Positions 46,110 to 57,943 are shown, counted from the first letter of the stretch. The stretch: DNA of 64,000 bases from Tanypteryx hageni (GCA_028673005.1 CM054114.1:21794880-21858879), one strand, 5' to 3'. The notes: generated from the letters alone by a model not told the origin. Numbers and translations are program-made.

Positions 46110-46735
46110 GCGTTCTTTACGAGCGAAGCGGTAGTAGCAGAACGCCTTATGGGCACGTCTCGTCCGTCCGTCTGTCGTAACTTTCATTTCCTAAACCGCT
46201 TTACGGATTAAATTAAATTAAGTAGAAGTGATCCTTGTTAAGATTTATCGCCCAATTGTGATTTTAAAATGCATCCGTCAATTCGAACTTCCACTTTACA
46301 TAAATAATTTAATAAACTCTCGTTAAATGGCATCCGTCAAGCATTAATTAAATACCATATATTTCTCTCCTTAGCTCTTATGTGATCTGCTAAGTATAGA
46401 TTAAAACATTTATTCGGAGAGAGGACCTCATTTACCACAAAGAAGTCCGCGAGACCATATAATTATGAGTTATAGTTTCGGAGATAAAAATTCGAGAAAA
46501 TCTCCAGCAAAACATCGCATATTTTGTTTACATCGACGGTTCTCTCGGCAAACAACAATTAAATACCATATTTTTATCTTCCATGCTGTTATATGATCTG
46601 TGAGGTATAGATTAATATTCAATTTAAAATTCGAGAATCGTCCAATCTATCGATCTCGTTTCATATGTATTTCCTATAAAGAACGCCTTTGAAATCTCTG
46701 TGAATTCCATTTATGGATTATACTTTTCCGTCTTG
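46110..46735 (+). repeat. Dispersed dimeric repeat, copy 2
   Basis: 46318-46735 aligns with 40312-40805: TCGT..AATGGCAT.CGTCAAG, GTATAGATTAAAA, TTCGGAGATAAAAATTCGAG, CATCGCATATTTTGTTTAC and the closing TATTTCCTATAAAGAACGCC. The second internal unit is shortened here. It is preceded by a CTCGTCCGTCCGTCTGTCGT phrase shared with 25150 and 37080. Confidence 0.75.
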
Positions 46736-46739
46736 TTAT

Positions 46740-48430
46740 CCTATGGACCCGTTATGGTGCGAAGATACGATTGAATTCCAATACGTTTTTGCGCTATCAG
46801 AAACCGATAAATAGATAATCTACCCAAACCTAACTGCTGCTAGCGCACAAAATTATATTAGATTCTCAAAATTCATTAATTTTCTTAATAATTAATTTGG
46901 TCTTCTGTTTGCTTTGCCCCTCAACGCAGCTTTTATACGAAATGGGAGCGACAATATGAAGCTATCTGGACCTCAAAAGATATCGAGTTTCTATTTCAGT
47001 GGCCGTTGGAAATTCTTCATGCGGCGCGATACCATTGCTGGAAAGAATATATTTAAATTATTGCTGTTATCTTCGTTTTGTCAACTGGTTAGATTGAAAC
47101 GTGTTTTCATTGCCGACGAATTTGTAAAACCTTCCTCGAAACTCGATAAATACTCGTGAATATTTTCTTCATTTTCTCGGGCATGTTCAGCAAAATGTCC
47201 GAGACCCCAATTATTTTGCCAGTGGTACATGCAAGAAATATCGTGCTGCAGCTTTTCTGGGGACATGTTTTTGGTGATTTTGAAATTCGCGCGTATTTCG
47301 TCTCTCCCTGTGACCACCCTCGCCTGGCGGAAGGGGGAGTGGTGAGGGGGAGATGGGTGCAAGTGCGAGAAAGTTGGATGATCGGGGGTTAGATGGGATT
47401 TTGTGCATTTTTTGTACCCTGATTCAGGATCCATCAGAAAGAATATGATTTCTTGAACGCCGTTTGTCCCTTTTCATTATTCTTCGTCCTCTTTTTCGGC
47501 CTTACTTATGTAGGCTTGATATGGGAAATCAGATTTTTGCGATTTTTGAAAATAATGTTAATGTTAGGGAACTTATTAATCAAAATTAAAGTAGGGTATT
47601 GCATCAACTCTCTACGCATCTTCTCTGGCGGCTCTTTGTTGCTGTCTAATCTTTCTATGACAACGGTTATTTTAATTTTCGAGAATTGTGAGGTTACATC
47701 TATGGCGGATGAATTTATTGTAGTTGGCTAATATTTATTTTTTAAATTCTGAAATGGCAAGATTAATATTTTTGTGTGTCTATTGAAAGTTTTGGATCTA
47801 ATTATTTTAGCACGTAACTTGCAATTTTTATGCTAGGATATAGAGAGCTATTTGTGCCAAGTATATGAAATTGGTGATATTAAAAAGTTTTATTTATTGT
47901 TTAATTGCTGTTTTGAAAGGTTTCACTTAAGTCCGTAAAAACTTAATCTTTAAAAACCCCTAAAAATCATAAATGACATTTTATTTTTAAAATCGATCAT
48001 ATTGGCAACTAAACTGAAAAATATACTCATTTCAGATATCAAATCTGTGAGTTCTTTATACAAGCTCATACAACGTTATACGACGATCAAATGTGATTAT
48101 TTACATCTTTAATTTTTCTCAAATTCTGCAAAAATAATTTGGTCGTCCATCATTCAGAAATGCAATATATGTTGACTATCGATTGTCATTACAATTGGGA
48201 ACGGAAAACCATTTCCGCTATCGAACTGGAATCCGCGCGCTGATACTGCTATGCTCTTAATTCCACCAATAAAATTTGTCGTTTTTGTAAAATTTAATGT
48301 TTTTAAAACTGTCGGACTTGAATATTTTGTCCGTTGCCGAGAGAAACGGGATTCGGCAGGAAGGAGCTTAATCTAACCGCAATAATTCAAGATCTAAACA
48401 CGTGTTAGGATCTCGGGGAGCGCCGATTCG
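46740..48430. other. No gene seen
   Basis: AT-rich; opposite-strand frames around 47080-47430 lie over a G-rich patch and have no motif. Confidence 0.45.
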
Positions 48431-48439
48431 TCACGGCTT

Positions 48440-48950
48440 GCTTCTATCGCAGTCCTTACGAATTTGAAATCACGCGCGATTAGCGAAAGGAGCTTTTTTT
48501 TGTTGAACGCGTTGAACGCCCTCGTCTCTTAAACTCCCTCTGACGGTGGATCCGCGAGTTGGTTGGGCCCATTGGGGTCTCTTTCTGTAAGTTTCCTTCG
48601 GAAAGTGGAATCGTCGGCGGGGAAACCTATAAAGAGGTCGCGTTATGCAACTGCGTTTGCCTCTCCGACCCTCTCCTCTCCGACCCTCTCCTCTCCCACC
48701 ATCACCCCACCCACCTCCACCCCACCCATCGCCACCGCGAAAGTTTCCCCGCTCTCCATTGGGTCTCCGACTGTTGGGCACATGGCAACTATGGCAACCG
48801 GAGACATGGCCGCTACGCGCTACACCGTAAACTAGAATGGAAAAGCCTGCTCCGTGCCCCAATTGGGCGCATTTCATGGGTGGATCCAATCGGTCGACTC
48901 CGTGTGTTTATCAATTTTATGAATGTGATGCACTTCGGGGATACGTGAAG
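48440..48950. other. GC/CpG-richer patch with short CT tandem
   Basis: Includes a CTCTCCGACCCTCTC direct repeat at about 48661-48690 and C-rich CCACCTCCACCCCACCC. Several overlapping frames exist in all phases. No function assigned. Confidence 0.35.
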
Positions 48951-48954
48951 CTGT

Positions 48955-50690
48955 CGTGGACGTTAAAATTTTCAAGCTCAAATTTCTAAAAAAAAAAAAA
49001 ACTTTTTATTGAACTCGAGGTTTATTGGATCAAAGGATATTTTCCAAGTTATCTGGACATTAAAAGAAAGTTAGTTGTTTAGGCACTGCGTCCTTCCAAT
49101 CTCCTCGACCGCAACGTTTTGATCATTGAAAATCGCTGGTTTTTTATCTGATTAATTCAAAAATGATTATCTGGGCTCGGCTTACGGCTCGGATGTAATC
49201 ATATGTTATCGAAAACTCTTATAACCGTTAAACGGTTGAGTGAATAGTGTGCGGATCTAGAAAACAAAGCAGCGATAAGTTATCTTTTGTTGATTCTTAA
49301 AGACAGTACGTGAATGGGCACTGATGATTTTTTTACTTTTAGCTGAGGTGTACGTATAGCAAACATTTTACAGCTATGGGAGTTAATTTGGTCATCTGTC
49401 ACACTTAAGCCGCATATTACGTTACTAGTAAAGTAGATATAGTTATTCACAGTTTGATTCCAAGTTATTGATCGTTTGGACAATCTCACATCATGCATAA
49501 AAGTATCATAAATCTGTTATGGTTAATCCTTATTTCCGTGAATGGCATTTCTTTGGGCCTTTTAGTCATAAATATTACTCTATAAATTATCATTTCGTAA
49601 ACCTTTTATTAAAAACGAGTTTTCTCTTCCGTCGAAATATTGAAAAATGAAGGAGAGACGGCGACGGGAGGAAATGTCGAAATTAAGGAAATTAACTTAT
49701 CGTTAATAGCGCGCCATAACAGTAATTTTGTCGTCTATAGCGACTAAATTGCGGACGTCCACAATGTCTTGATCAGCTAAAAGATGTGAACGATTTAAAA
49801 AAAATCTAATTTATAAATTACTTACGCTGTTTTAGTAAAAGTGATGTAAAATTGCCTTCTTGGTCTCAGTATCTCTCAGCATCTATACTCAAGTTTTCGC
49901 GGTATCTTTCTTCCGCGTTTTTTACGTCTCCTTGGGATCGAACAGGTTACCTTGGTCAGCCTTAAAAGATCGTTCCCTTTCTTACTTCGGGCGTATTTTT
50001 TCCGATTATCTCTGACGTTCGGAGAATGTGTATAAGGTTAATAGTTGGGAATCTCTAAACCGGAATCGTTTCTTGGCTTTCTTGTATGAAATTTCGGGGT
50101 TTAATAATCCTTTCGCCACAAATTGTTTGCGTGGGAACGGAGGGGAAGGGCGCAACCAGAGATGCTTGCGAACTGTTAATTTTAAATGTCGCTTCTACGA
50201 ACGCCTTCAGTAGCGAGGGGAGCATTTCAAATCATAGCTTTGATGGCCCTCTTTCCGAAACGGCTGCGGAATGGGTCGTAGGAAAGGAGAGCTCTCCGAT
50301 CACCAAACCGTTTTATCTCCCATATTCTTTCGTTGCCATGAAACAAAGGGTTAGTGTGACAAAGGGTGAAGGTTTTTTTTTAAATTATGGACATTTATTG
50401 TAAATTTTCTAATGATTAAATATTAACGATTGCTGCATTCAAAAGCTATCGTGTTGGTTTTATATAAGATTGTTTACTCGATAGATCCTCATACATTCCA
50501 TTTTTCCCATCCCTTATCCCTTGCCTAAATTAAGATAACAGAAAGAAAAAAACATTTATTTTGGTTTATAGATTTTTTAAAACACTTGGTCTCCAATATA
50601 ACCTTTCTTGTTTTTTGCTTGTGTTCGCGATTCGATGGTTTATTGCAAACCGATTTCTTCTCGGATGCATCTCGACGAACTTAACTTCTT
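48955..50690. other. No gene seen
   Basis: AT-rich spacer; a plus-strand frame at 50086-50403 has no recognisable domain. Confidence 0.45.
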
Positions 50691-50699
50691 CAGGTCTAT

Positions 50700-51166
50700 C
50701 GCTTTTCTAATACTGTCGTCACAAGTCCTTGTACTTCATTATGCGAGTGTTAAGGAAAAGCTCCTCTGATAATAAGGAAATTGCATATAAAAGTCTTGTT
50801 AGGCCTATATTGGAATACGGAGCAATGGTGTGGGATCCACATTTAGCGGGTCAGATAAAAAAATTGCAAATGGTCCGAAAAACAGCGGCTAGATTTGTTT
50901 CTGGGAGTCAGCAAGGCTCAAAGAGATTTAGAACGCTTATGGGGGGAAACCTTCCTGGAGGGATATAGGGATTAGAATTGAATGCCCACTTATTCAAAAT
51001 AGAGCCATCTAAGCAAAAAACGAACTGGGAAAAATATTCTTTCCTAAATAGGTGTGTTTCTGATTGGAATGGCGTGCCTGCATCCGTCTTTGAGCCCTTT
51101 CCCTCTCATCTGGGCCTCTTCAGAATAAGAATTAAGCGCCTCGCAAGTAGGGTTGCCAACTTGTGA
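50700..51166 (+). pseudogene. CR1-like LINE RT C-terminal fragment
   Basis: 50729-50968 encodes YFIMRVLRKSSSDNKEIAYK, then SLVRPILEYGAMVWDP and a KKLQMVRKTAARFVSG stretch, the typical tail of CR1-type RTs. After a stop and a gap, 50978-51166 continues with WEKYSFLNRCVSDWNGVPAS and FPSHLGLFRIRIKRL, the last block of the same protein. The catalytic region is missing and the frame is broken near 50955-50980. It differs from the fragment at 1.6-2.3 kb in sequence. Confidence 0.8.
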
Positions 51167-51245
51167 GGAGTTGATTCCGGGAGATTTCCGCTCCATCAGT
51201 AGGAAATTTTGGGAGAATCCGGGAGAAGTTTCCCAAAGGTAAAAA
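51145..51245. mobile_element. Possible transposon end (TAGGGTTGCCAAC)
   Basis: TAGGGTTGCCAACTTGTGAG followed by three GGGAGA(T/A)TT(T/C)C / CCGGGAGA repeats. Such ends occur on hAT-like MITEs, but no partner end was found. Confidence 0.3.
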
Positions 51246-51249
51246 ACGT

Positions 51250-52205
51250 TTAAACGAACCATGAAACTCGAATGCTTATATTGACGAATAGTTAATCTTA
51301 ATTTTATCTTTTACTTTCACCATAGACAGTACAGAGAAAGTATTGTTTTTGAGAAAAAAGTAGTTCGAGATTTGAGCGGAAATACGCGGTCCCCTGAACA
51401 CGTTTTGACTAATTTATCAATTATGTCGTTGTTTGTAAGTACGTGTAGATAGTGTTTTTGTGAGCGCTCTAACTCATAAACTAATGGTCAGAGCAACACA
51501 AAATTCTATATTTTTAATTTTTATTATAATTTTTGGTTTAAATCGGTTAACGGGAATTGGATGTTTACTCTTGTCATTGTTTCGTTTTTGGCAAATAACT
51601 ATTTCAAATCTTCATAAATATGGATGTTACTTATTATAAAAGTTATATAAAATATTATTATGTAAAACTTTTGTATTTAACAAATTTTCGTAGAACGTAT
51701 TGTTCAGAAGATATTTAATTTTTTAAGTAATTTCCTAATAAACATGGTAACACGTCGGGGATAAGATATAACAGAATTCAATGGAAAAGAAAAGAGTGCA
51801 TCATTTTTTATTAGCATTTTAAAATTATTTACAGTAATCCTACGAATTTGGCACTTGTAACATAGGACGCATGAATCAATGATATTTTACTTTCCTATCA
51901 TCAATTTTTGAATCCGTTTCGGTTCTTGCTACAAATTCGTTTTGAAGGCGGAAACTCGACGTTATTTTATGTTGAAAATTTTTTTCGTCACGATGAATTG
52001 CATTGCTGCGGATTTCTTTTAATTCTCTTATGTCTGATTCCCCTACGAGAGTATCCTTTGCACACTAATTAATATTAATTATAATACTATTATAATTAAA
52101 TAATATAATAATTAATACTGTATACTTATGGAGAAAGTCAAATTTTTATAGAACTGTGTAGACGCTAGCCCCCATATTCAATCAATGTAAATATAAAGGA
52201 GCATT
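51250..52205. other. No gene seen
   Basis: Very AT-rich; 52065-52115 holds nested ATTATAAT palindromes. No coding. Confidence 0.5.
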
Positions 52206-52207
52206 AT

Positions 52208-52819
52208 GGGAGCATAATGGGAGATTGGAAGAGTGTAGTCGGAGAGGGACAGGAAGATAACATAGGGGGGAAATATGGACTAGGGAAGAGAAATGAAAGA
52301 GGGGATAAACTTGTGGAATTCTGCCATAGAAATAGATTAATTGTAACTAATACATGGTTTAAGCATCACCAGCGGAGACTTTACACATGGAGAAGCCCAG
52401 GAGACCAGAGACGATACCAGATAGATTACATACTAGTCAATGAAAGATTTAGAAATAGCATTAAAAATGTGAAAACACTACCAGGGGCAGATGTCGATTC
52501 TGACCACAACCTTTTGGTGGCAAATATACAATGTAGACTGAAGAGCGTTAAGAGAAACGTAAGAGTTAACAAGAAATGGAACTTAGAGGAACTCCTTAAA
52601 AACAAGGAGGCTATCATGACTGAGCTGGAGGAAAGGTTGGGGGAGAGAGATGAAGAAAATAGGAAGAATGTAGATGAGGAGTGGAGATACATCCATAGCA
52701 ACATTAAAGATGTAATGGAAAAGAAGGTAGGAAAGATAACGGGTGAAAGAAACAAAAAACCCTGGATCACAGCAGCCATGCTGCAAAAATGGAAGAGCGG
52801 AGAAAGTGGAAGAACATAA
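52208..52819 (+). pseudogene. AP-like endonuclease C-terminal half of the LINE
   Basis: An open frame of about 200 codons. It enters at the GDW motif (SIMGDWKSVVGEG), where the family usually has GDWN, so the asparagine is replaced by lysine. It continues GLGKRNERGDKLVEFC, YTWRSPGDQRRYQIDYIL (substrate-binding and IDY motif) and DVDSDHNLLVANI with the catalytic SDH histidine. The domain nicks the target to prime reverse transcription. The N-terminal catalytic residues are absent, so it is inactive. The frame runs past the RT start and stops at 52819 because of a single-base shift in an A5 run (52785-52789). Confidence 0.85.
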
Positions 52820-54642
52820 ACACTGAAGAAGGCCAAAGAAAGTACAAGGAGTTAAATAATGCTTTAAGAAGGGAAACAGATAAAGCCAGAGAACAGTGGA
52901 TAAATGAGAAATGCGAGGAGATTGTCGAATGTGAAAGAATTTGTAGAACAGACCTCATGTATAGCAAAGCAAGGGAACTATTCAAGAAAAAAGCAAGAAA
53001 GATAGGACGTAAAGGAATCATGAACAAAAGTGGTAAAATAGTATCGGAGCCAGACAATGTAAAGAATGTCTGGAAAGAATACATTGAGGTTCTGTATGAC
53101 AAAGAAGGAAAGCCAAGAAATATTGAATTAAATGAAAAAGAGGATGTGGAAGAAGATCAGCTAGGACCAAGTATTCTCGAGTCTGAAGTTAAAAGAGCAA
53201 TTGATGACATGAAAAGAAGAAAGGCAGTTGGGAGTGATGATATACCCGTGGACGTTCTTAAGGTTTTGGGGTCTAAAGCAGTTAAGCAACTCACAAAATT
53301 TTTTAACCAAGTATATGATACTGGCGTATGGCCTGAAGATTTTTTAGATATTGTGATGGTACCACTGGAGAAAAAGAACAATGCAAAATGTTGTAAGGAT
53401 TACAGAACTATTAGTTTAATTTCTCATACAGCTAAAGTTCTAACCAGAATAATAACCAAAAGAATTGAATGTAAAATAGAAAAGGAGCTGCAAGATAATC
53501 AGTTTGGTTTTAGAAGAGGAAGGGGGACTAGAGATGCTATAGGATGTATGAGGATGATGATAGAAAGAGCGCTAGAAGTCAATAAAGATATGTATTTTTG
53601 TTTTGTAGATTGGGAGAAAGCTTTTGACCGAGTGAAATGGGATAAGATGCTGGGTATTTTAAACAAAATAGAAATAGATTGGAAAGATAAAAGACTGCTT
53701 AAAAACCTTTACTTTGATCAAAAGATTAGAGTCAGGGTTGAAGGAGAAGAAACAGAAAGTACTTCAATAGGGAGGGGAGTGAGGCAGGGTTGTCCTATTT
53801 CACCAGCGATATTTAATATGTATGCAGAAACAATAACAGAAGAAGCGTTGATGGAAGAGAAAGGATTTAAGATAGAAGGTGAAAGTATTACCACCATTAA
53901 ATACGCAGATGATCAGGGCTTAATAGCAGAAGGCGAGAAAGAGCTTCAGAGGATGACAGACAGACTAGTGGAGGTTGGCCAACAATATGGAATGAAGATC
54001 AATACAGAAAAAACGAAAGTCATGGTGGTTTCAAAGGAACATAAAGAATTAAATATAATGGTAAATGGCCAAAAATTGGAACAAGTAAGTAGTTTCAAAT
54101 ATCTCGGCAGTATTTTAGCACAGGATGGAAGTAGTACACAGGACATCAGAAGTAGGATTGCAATGGCAAAAGCAGCATTTAACGAGAAGAAGGAGCTTCT
54201 CACAAGCAAGAAAATAAATCTAGAAACAAGGAAGAAATTAGCAAAATGCTACATATGGAGCATAGCTCTTTATGGTGCAGAGACGTGGACGATAAGGAGA
54301 AAGGAGGAAAAATATTTAGAAAGTTTTGAGATGTGGGTATGGAGAAGAATGATGAAAGTGAAATGGACAGAGAGGAAGAGAAACGAAGAAGTATTAGAAA
54401 TGGTGGGAGAAGATAGGATGCTAATAAAAACAATCAGGAAAAGAAAAGCAAATTGGATAGGGCACATATTGAGAAGACAGTGTTTACAAAGGACGATCTT
54501 AGAAGGAAAAATTAGTGGAAAAAGAGGAAGAGGGAGAAAAAGAATAGGAATATTAGATAATATAAAGCAGGGATATACTACTTATAGAGGTATAAAAGAG
54601 GCTTCTAGGGAGAGAGAGAAATGGAGGCAGCGATTCAGTTAA
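52789..54642 (+). CDS. LINE reverse transcriptase, RTE-type, 617 codons
   Basis: An intact frame. Residues 1-140 are a charged linker; RT blocks follow: DYRTISLISHTAKVLTRII (204-222), DNQFGFRRGRGTRDAI (236-251), block A FCFVDWEKAFDRVKW with aspartate 274, block B GVRQGCPISPAIFNMYAE (330-347), block C KYADDQ with aspartates 374-375, block D GMKINTEKTKVM (401-412) and FKYLGSIL (436-443). A basic C-terminal region (about 490-617) includes SGKRGRGRKR. The enzyme copies LINE RNA at the nicked target. The first ATG of the frame was taken, but in the active ancestor the frame should be continuous with the endonuclease upstream. Q after YADD is unusual. No stop or frame break within the RT itself points to a fairly recent insertion. 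Confidence 0.9.
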   Translation: MEERRKWKNINTEEGQRKYKELNNALRRETDKAREQWINEKCEEIVECERICRTDLMYSKARELFKKKARKIGRKGIMNKSGKIVSEPDNVKNVWKEYIEVLYDKEGKPRNIELNEKEDVEEDQLGPSILESEVKRAIDDMKRRKAVGSDDIPVDVLKVLGSKAVKQLTKFFNQVYDTGVWPEDFLDIVMVPLEKKNNAKCCKDYRTISLISHTAKVLTRIITKRIECKIEKELQDNQFGFRRGRGTRDAIGCMRMMIERALEVNKDMYFCFVDWEKAFDRVKWDKMLGILNKIEIDWKDKRLLKNLYFDQKIRVRVEGEETESTSIGRGVRQGCPISPAIFNMYAETITEEALMEEKGFKIEGESITTIKYADDQGLIAEGEKELQRMTDRLVEVGQQYGMKINTEKTKVMVVSKEHKELNIMVNGQKLEQVSSFKYLGSILAQDGSSTQDIRSRIAMAKAAFNEKKELLTSKKINLETRKKLAKCYIWSIALYGAETWTIRRKEEKYLESFEMWVWRRMMKVKWTERKRNEEVLEMVGEDRMLIKTIRKRKANWIGHILRRQCLQRTILEGKISGKRGRGRKRIGILDNIKQGYTTYRGIKEASREREKWRQRFS

Positions 54643-54645
54643 AAC

Positions 54646-54679
54646 CTGTCTTCGGACAGAAGCATGATGATGATGATGA
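54646..54679 (+). repeat. LINE 3' hairpin with UUCG loop and (GAT)n tail
   Basis: CTGTC-TTCG-GACAG (54646-54659) would fold in RNA as a 5-bp stem closed by a C(UUCG)G tetraloop, followed by a GATGATGATGAT tail (54666-54678). The decayed copy has CCTGTCTACGGAAAGAC at the equivalent place. In LINEs a 3' stem-loop can be the RT recognition signal (family knowledge; not shown for this family here). Confidence 0.7.
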
Positions 54680-54680
54680 C

Positions 54681-57282
54681 TTTTTAATATATAATTTTAT
54701 TTAAAAAATACAGAGGAATAGCATATTTGACGAATAGAACTTTCTTTGGTACATTTCTTTGGTAAGACAAAATAAGTTAATGTTAAGGAAGATTTTAATC
54801 TTATAACAAACGTTTCGAAGCGATATGGCGATATTAGCCTTTGGTCTGATAATTTATTACCTGAATTCGATCATATTATAATGAGTTGTCCATCTACTTG
54901 AAGAAATTATGCTAATTTTCTTAAAGATTCTAGTAATCGCAGTTTTTCTGCTTCGATATGTTACAGGAAAATGAGCAATGGCGAAACATTTTAAAGAAGA
55001 TGATTTAACGCAGTTTTTTGCTTCTACTCGAAGCTCTTTGACCCATTAAGTAGCAGTAGTTTAACAAAGAAGGGAATGAGCGATTGGAAGCATCTTAGTA
55101 TCTCAACATTTGAAATGCCATTAAATGTGGCTTGAAATGAATCAGCGGCTTAACCAGAATAAAACTTTAAATTAAGATGTGTAGACACTTATTAAGAAAG
55201 AAAGAAGTCATTGGAGAAGTGTGCTAGAAAGTTTAATTAATATAACCTTATAATTGGCTAAAAACAATATAGGTTTTCGAGGATGTTCAGATAGATTGTT
55301 TAAACGGCATAAAGGTCATTTTCTACGTCTCGTGGAACTACTAGGAAAATTTGATTTGGTTATGAGTGAGCACGTCGAATAATATCGTCAGAAAACCCAC
55401 TTTCATTACTGCGGTAAAATGATTCAAAATGAATTGATTGATATGCTAGGAGATTGTACTCGTAAAAGTATATTTGAATGAGCTAGGAAATTCTCCATTC
55501 TGAATAATAACGTAAAATGATTAATATGGTTGCAGAGTCTTATTAATTAATAAGCTAATTTTACTCTTATGAATTATTCGATTTCCCAGTTTTTTGTTTG
55601 TATTTTTTTCTAAAATGCAGCTGTGTACAGCGACGATTTTACACCAGGGACTGTAGGAACATGCCTTGTGGTGGTGGCATTCTAATAATGCGATTATTAA
55701 TGTTCATGTAATAACAAGAATTTATATAACTTTTCTGCTGATCATCTGTGAAAAATCCTAAATTTTGCGACGATATATATTTAAGCACTTATGGCTAAAT
55801 ACATCATTTTTCACTGAAATCACAAAAGTCAGGATGCTTTTAATAGGGTCCGTGATTTGGCCTTGCACAAGCAGCAGCAATATGGTATAAAGAATAATAC
55901 CTTGCATTTTTTATAATGCAGTAAAATAAAGAATAAATTTGTGTTTTACTTACCAAATTACTCGAATACTTCTTTCTTCAAAGAGACCGAAAAATATTAG
56001 CTTAGCCTTCTTCCCTATTTTGTTCTCACGCCTAATGAATAAAAGGCCCTTTTGTCTTCCATTTAATTGATCCAGATGGCTCTCGAGAAATAATATGCAT
56101 ATAACTTCATAAGGCTGAGCGGCTTACTAGTTTATAGTGGGTGGGAAAAAATTTCATTAATGGCTTGTAAGCAATGCTGGGCCGGTGGAGGGCCCGGGAG
56201 AGAATTTTAGAAACATTAAAAAGTGAAAAAAAGTGCGTCTTGGAATCGAGGAAATACGGTAGTAGGGAAAATGACGATTATTACTTATTATGACAAATAT
56301 TACTTATTATGTACTTCTTATTTCTGTGGTGAACTTTCCACCAGGCCCAGAGCCTAACTGCATTGTAATTAGAGTAAATATGCATTAGGGTGCGAAGGTT
56401 TACGAATCCGCTCATCCGTTTTCTTTCATTCACGTTCTCATTCCCGGTCATCATATCCTCTGCGAAGACAATGTGGGTTGGCTTAGGGTTGCCGTGGCCT
56501 AGCCTTCAATTCCATGCCTTCAAGAACAGTCGTTTTGCCTAAGTGCCCCAATACCGAGCACGCCCTGAAGGGGATGTCGTTCATCGCTTATGACTTTGTT
56601 CGGGTCTTCTATCGGTTTACTGTTTGCTTTTGCTATTCTAATTACAAATTCATCCTAGAGGATGCAAGCTTAAGGCTTGGGAAGATGCTGTTATTGCTCA
56701 ATTTATCATTTTTATGGCACATAGCTTTGATTAATATTTAGAATAACGTTTCATGAAAACGAAGCATCTTTTGAAATCCAGTTTGCTTAATTTTCCTTCG
56801 TACAAAAATCGATTTTTTTAAACCGAATTTGAGAGTTTTTCTTGGTCTTTTTATTTTTAACTCTTTGCATTTGTTGTGCTTTTATTTTATGTTCATCATT
56901 AGAAATATTCATTATGAAATGTATAACCAATACGGCTGTAAGGTGTTGTAAGATGACAAAAAATTCAACTAAAATTCATCTCTTCGATATGGCAGTTTGA
57001 ATTACTCGAAAAGAATATTAATGCAAGTCACTCTTTCCCATTTTGGATACCAACTCTGGCAAAGCTTTTCATACTTCGTGGTCGTTGGATATTAAAATTT
57101 TTACCTTTCCTTCCTCTATTAGTGACATTTTACTGCTATTTCGAACTTTCTGAATTGTTTAAACAAAAGTTTAACTTAACGAGCGGGTTTCCTTTATTTT
57201 TTCCGAAAGTTAGCAACAGACGTATTGGTTTCAGATTGTTTTGATTACTTGCTCTCATTCTATGAATTTGGTTTGTCTAAAG
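54681..57282. other. No gene seen
   Basis: Long AT-rich spacer. I see no TE end, ORF or structure that I can support between 54.7 and 57.28 kb. Confidence 0.45.
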
Positions 57283-57327
57283 GACTCAAGCTGGCGCTGG
57301 GCGACCACCACGAGACAACCCTGTTCG
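57283..57327 (+). CDS. Candidate 45-bp host micro-exon
   Basis: A 45-bp GC-rich island in AT-rich DNA, preceded by a T-rich stretch ending TTTGTCTAAAG (acceptor AG at 57281-57282) and followed by the donor GTGAGT (57328-57333). In the phase that skips two bases it reads LKLALGDHHETTLF, with 13 of 14 third positions G or C, quite unlike the neighbouring DNA. Its length is a multiple of three, so it could be skipped without a frame change. I do not recognise the protein. If real, the window lies inside a host gene on the plus strand with introns exceeding the window on at least one side. It rests only on splice signals and codon use. Confidence 0.45.
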
Positions 57328-57329
57328 GT

Positions 57330-57940
57330 GAGTTTGCGATCCTAGGATCATCCTGCAATTGTGAGCTAATAAACTCTTAGATCCTCAATACCTTGACGCT
57401 TTAGAATTCCCGGCTTATTTTTTAATATCTGCGTTTTTAATCCAATGTTTAGGTGTCGTATGAATGTATGTAGAGCTGTTCTACTTTTTGGTAAATCTTA
57501 GGCTCATCCTACCCACCCAAGGTCCTTTATCTTCTCATAGCCATCCTTTCTTTTGATATTATCATATATTCCTTTTACTTCCTTTCCCAACTCTTTGCTT
57601 CGTTCCCAGGAAACGCATCGTATGACTAATAGTAAAAATTTCGCATTGTTTTCATGAGCTAGTTTTGGCATATGTGATGACGTTAGATGTGTGGATATTT
57701 TGTGACTCGTCTTACTAATCTGCGTGTTTGTTTACCAGCGATAAACTGATTTTCCGCGATTTCTAAATGCGTTTGTGTTACAAAATTATTTTTTATATTT
57801 TTCGCTTTATTTTTTACGTGAATTGTGTATCATTTCTCCCAAGACTGTCTTAATAAAACAATCGTTCCGGATATGATTCTTCAATAATTCGTATTAAAAT
57901 CGATTAACATCTTTTGATAAATTTAAAAACACTTTCGTTG
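57330..57940. other. No gene seen
   Basis: AT-rich; would be intron if the preceding exon is real. Confidence 0.45.
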
Positions 57941-57943
57941 AAT

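Larger units (their letters stand above)
52208..54680 (+). mobile_element. RTE-type LINE, 5'-truncated, RT frame intact
   Basis: Starts within the endonuclease domain, runs through an intact RT frame and ends with a hairpin and a (GAT)n tail at 54662-54679. The family matches the endonuclease-reverse transcriptase LINEs often labelled craniofacial development protein 2-like in insect annotations (recalled). The 5' half of the endonuclease and any upstream part are missing. One frame break lies between endonuclease and RT. The decayed copy at 5.7-9.5 kb belongs to the same family. Confidence 0.9.
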
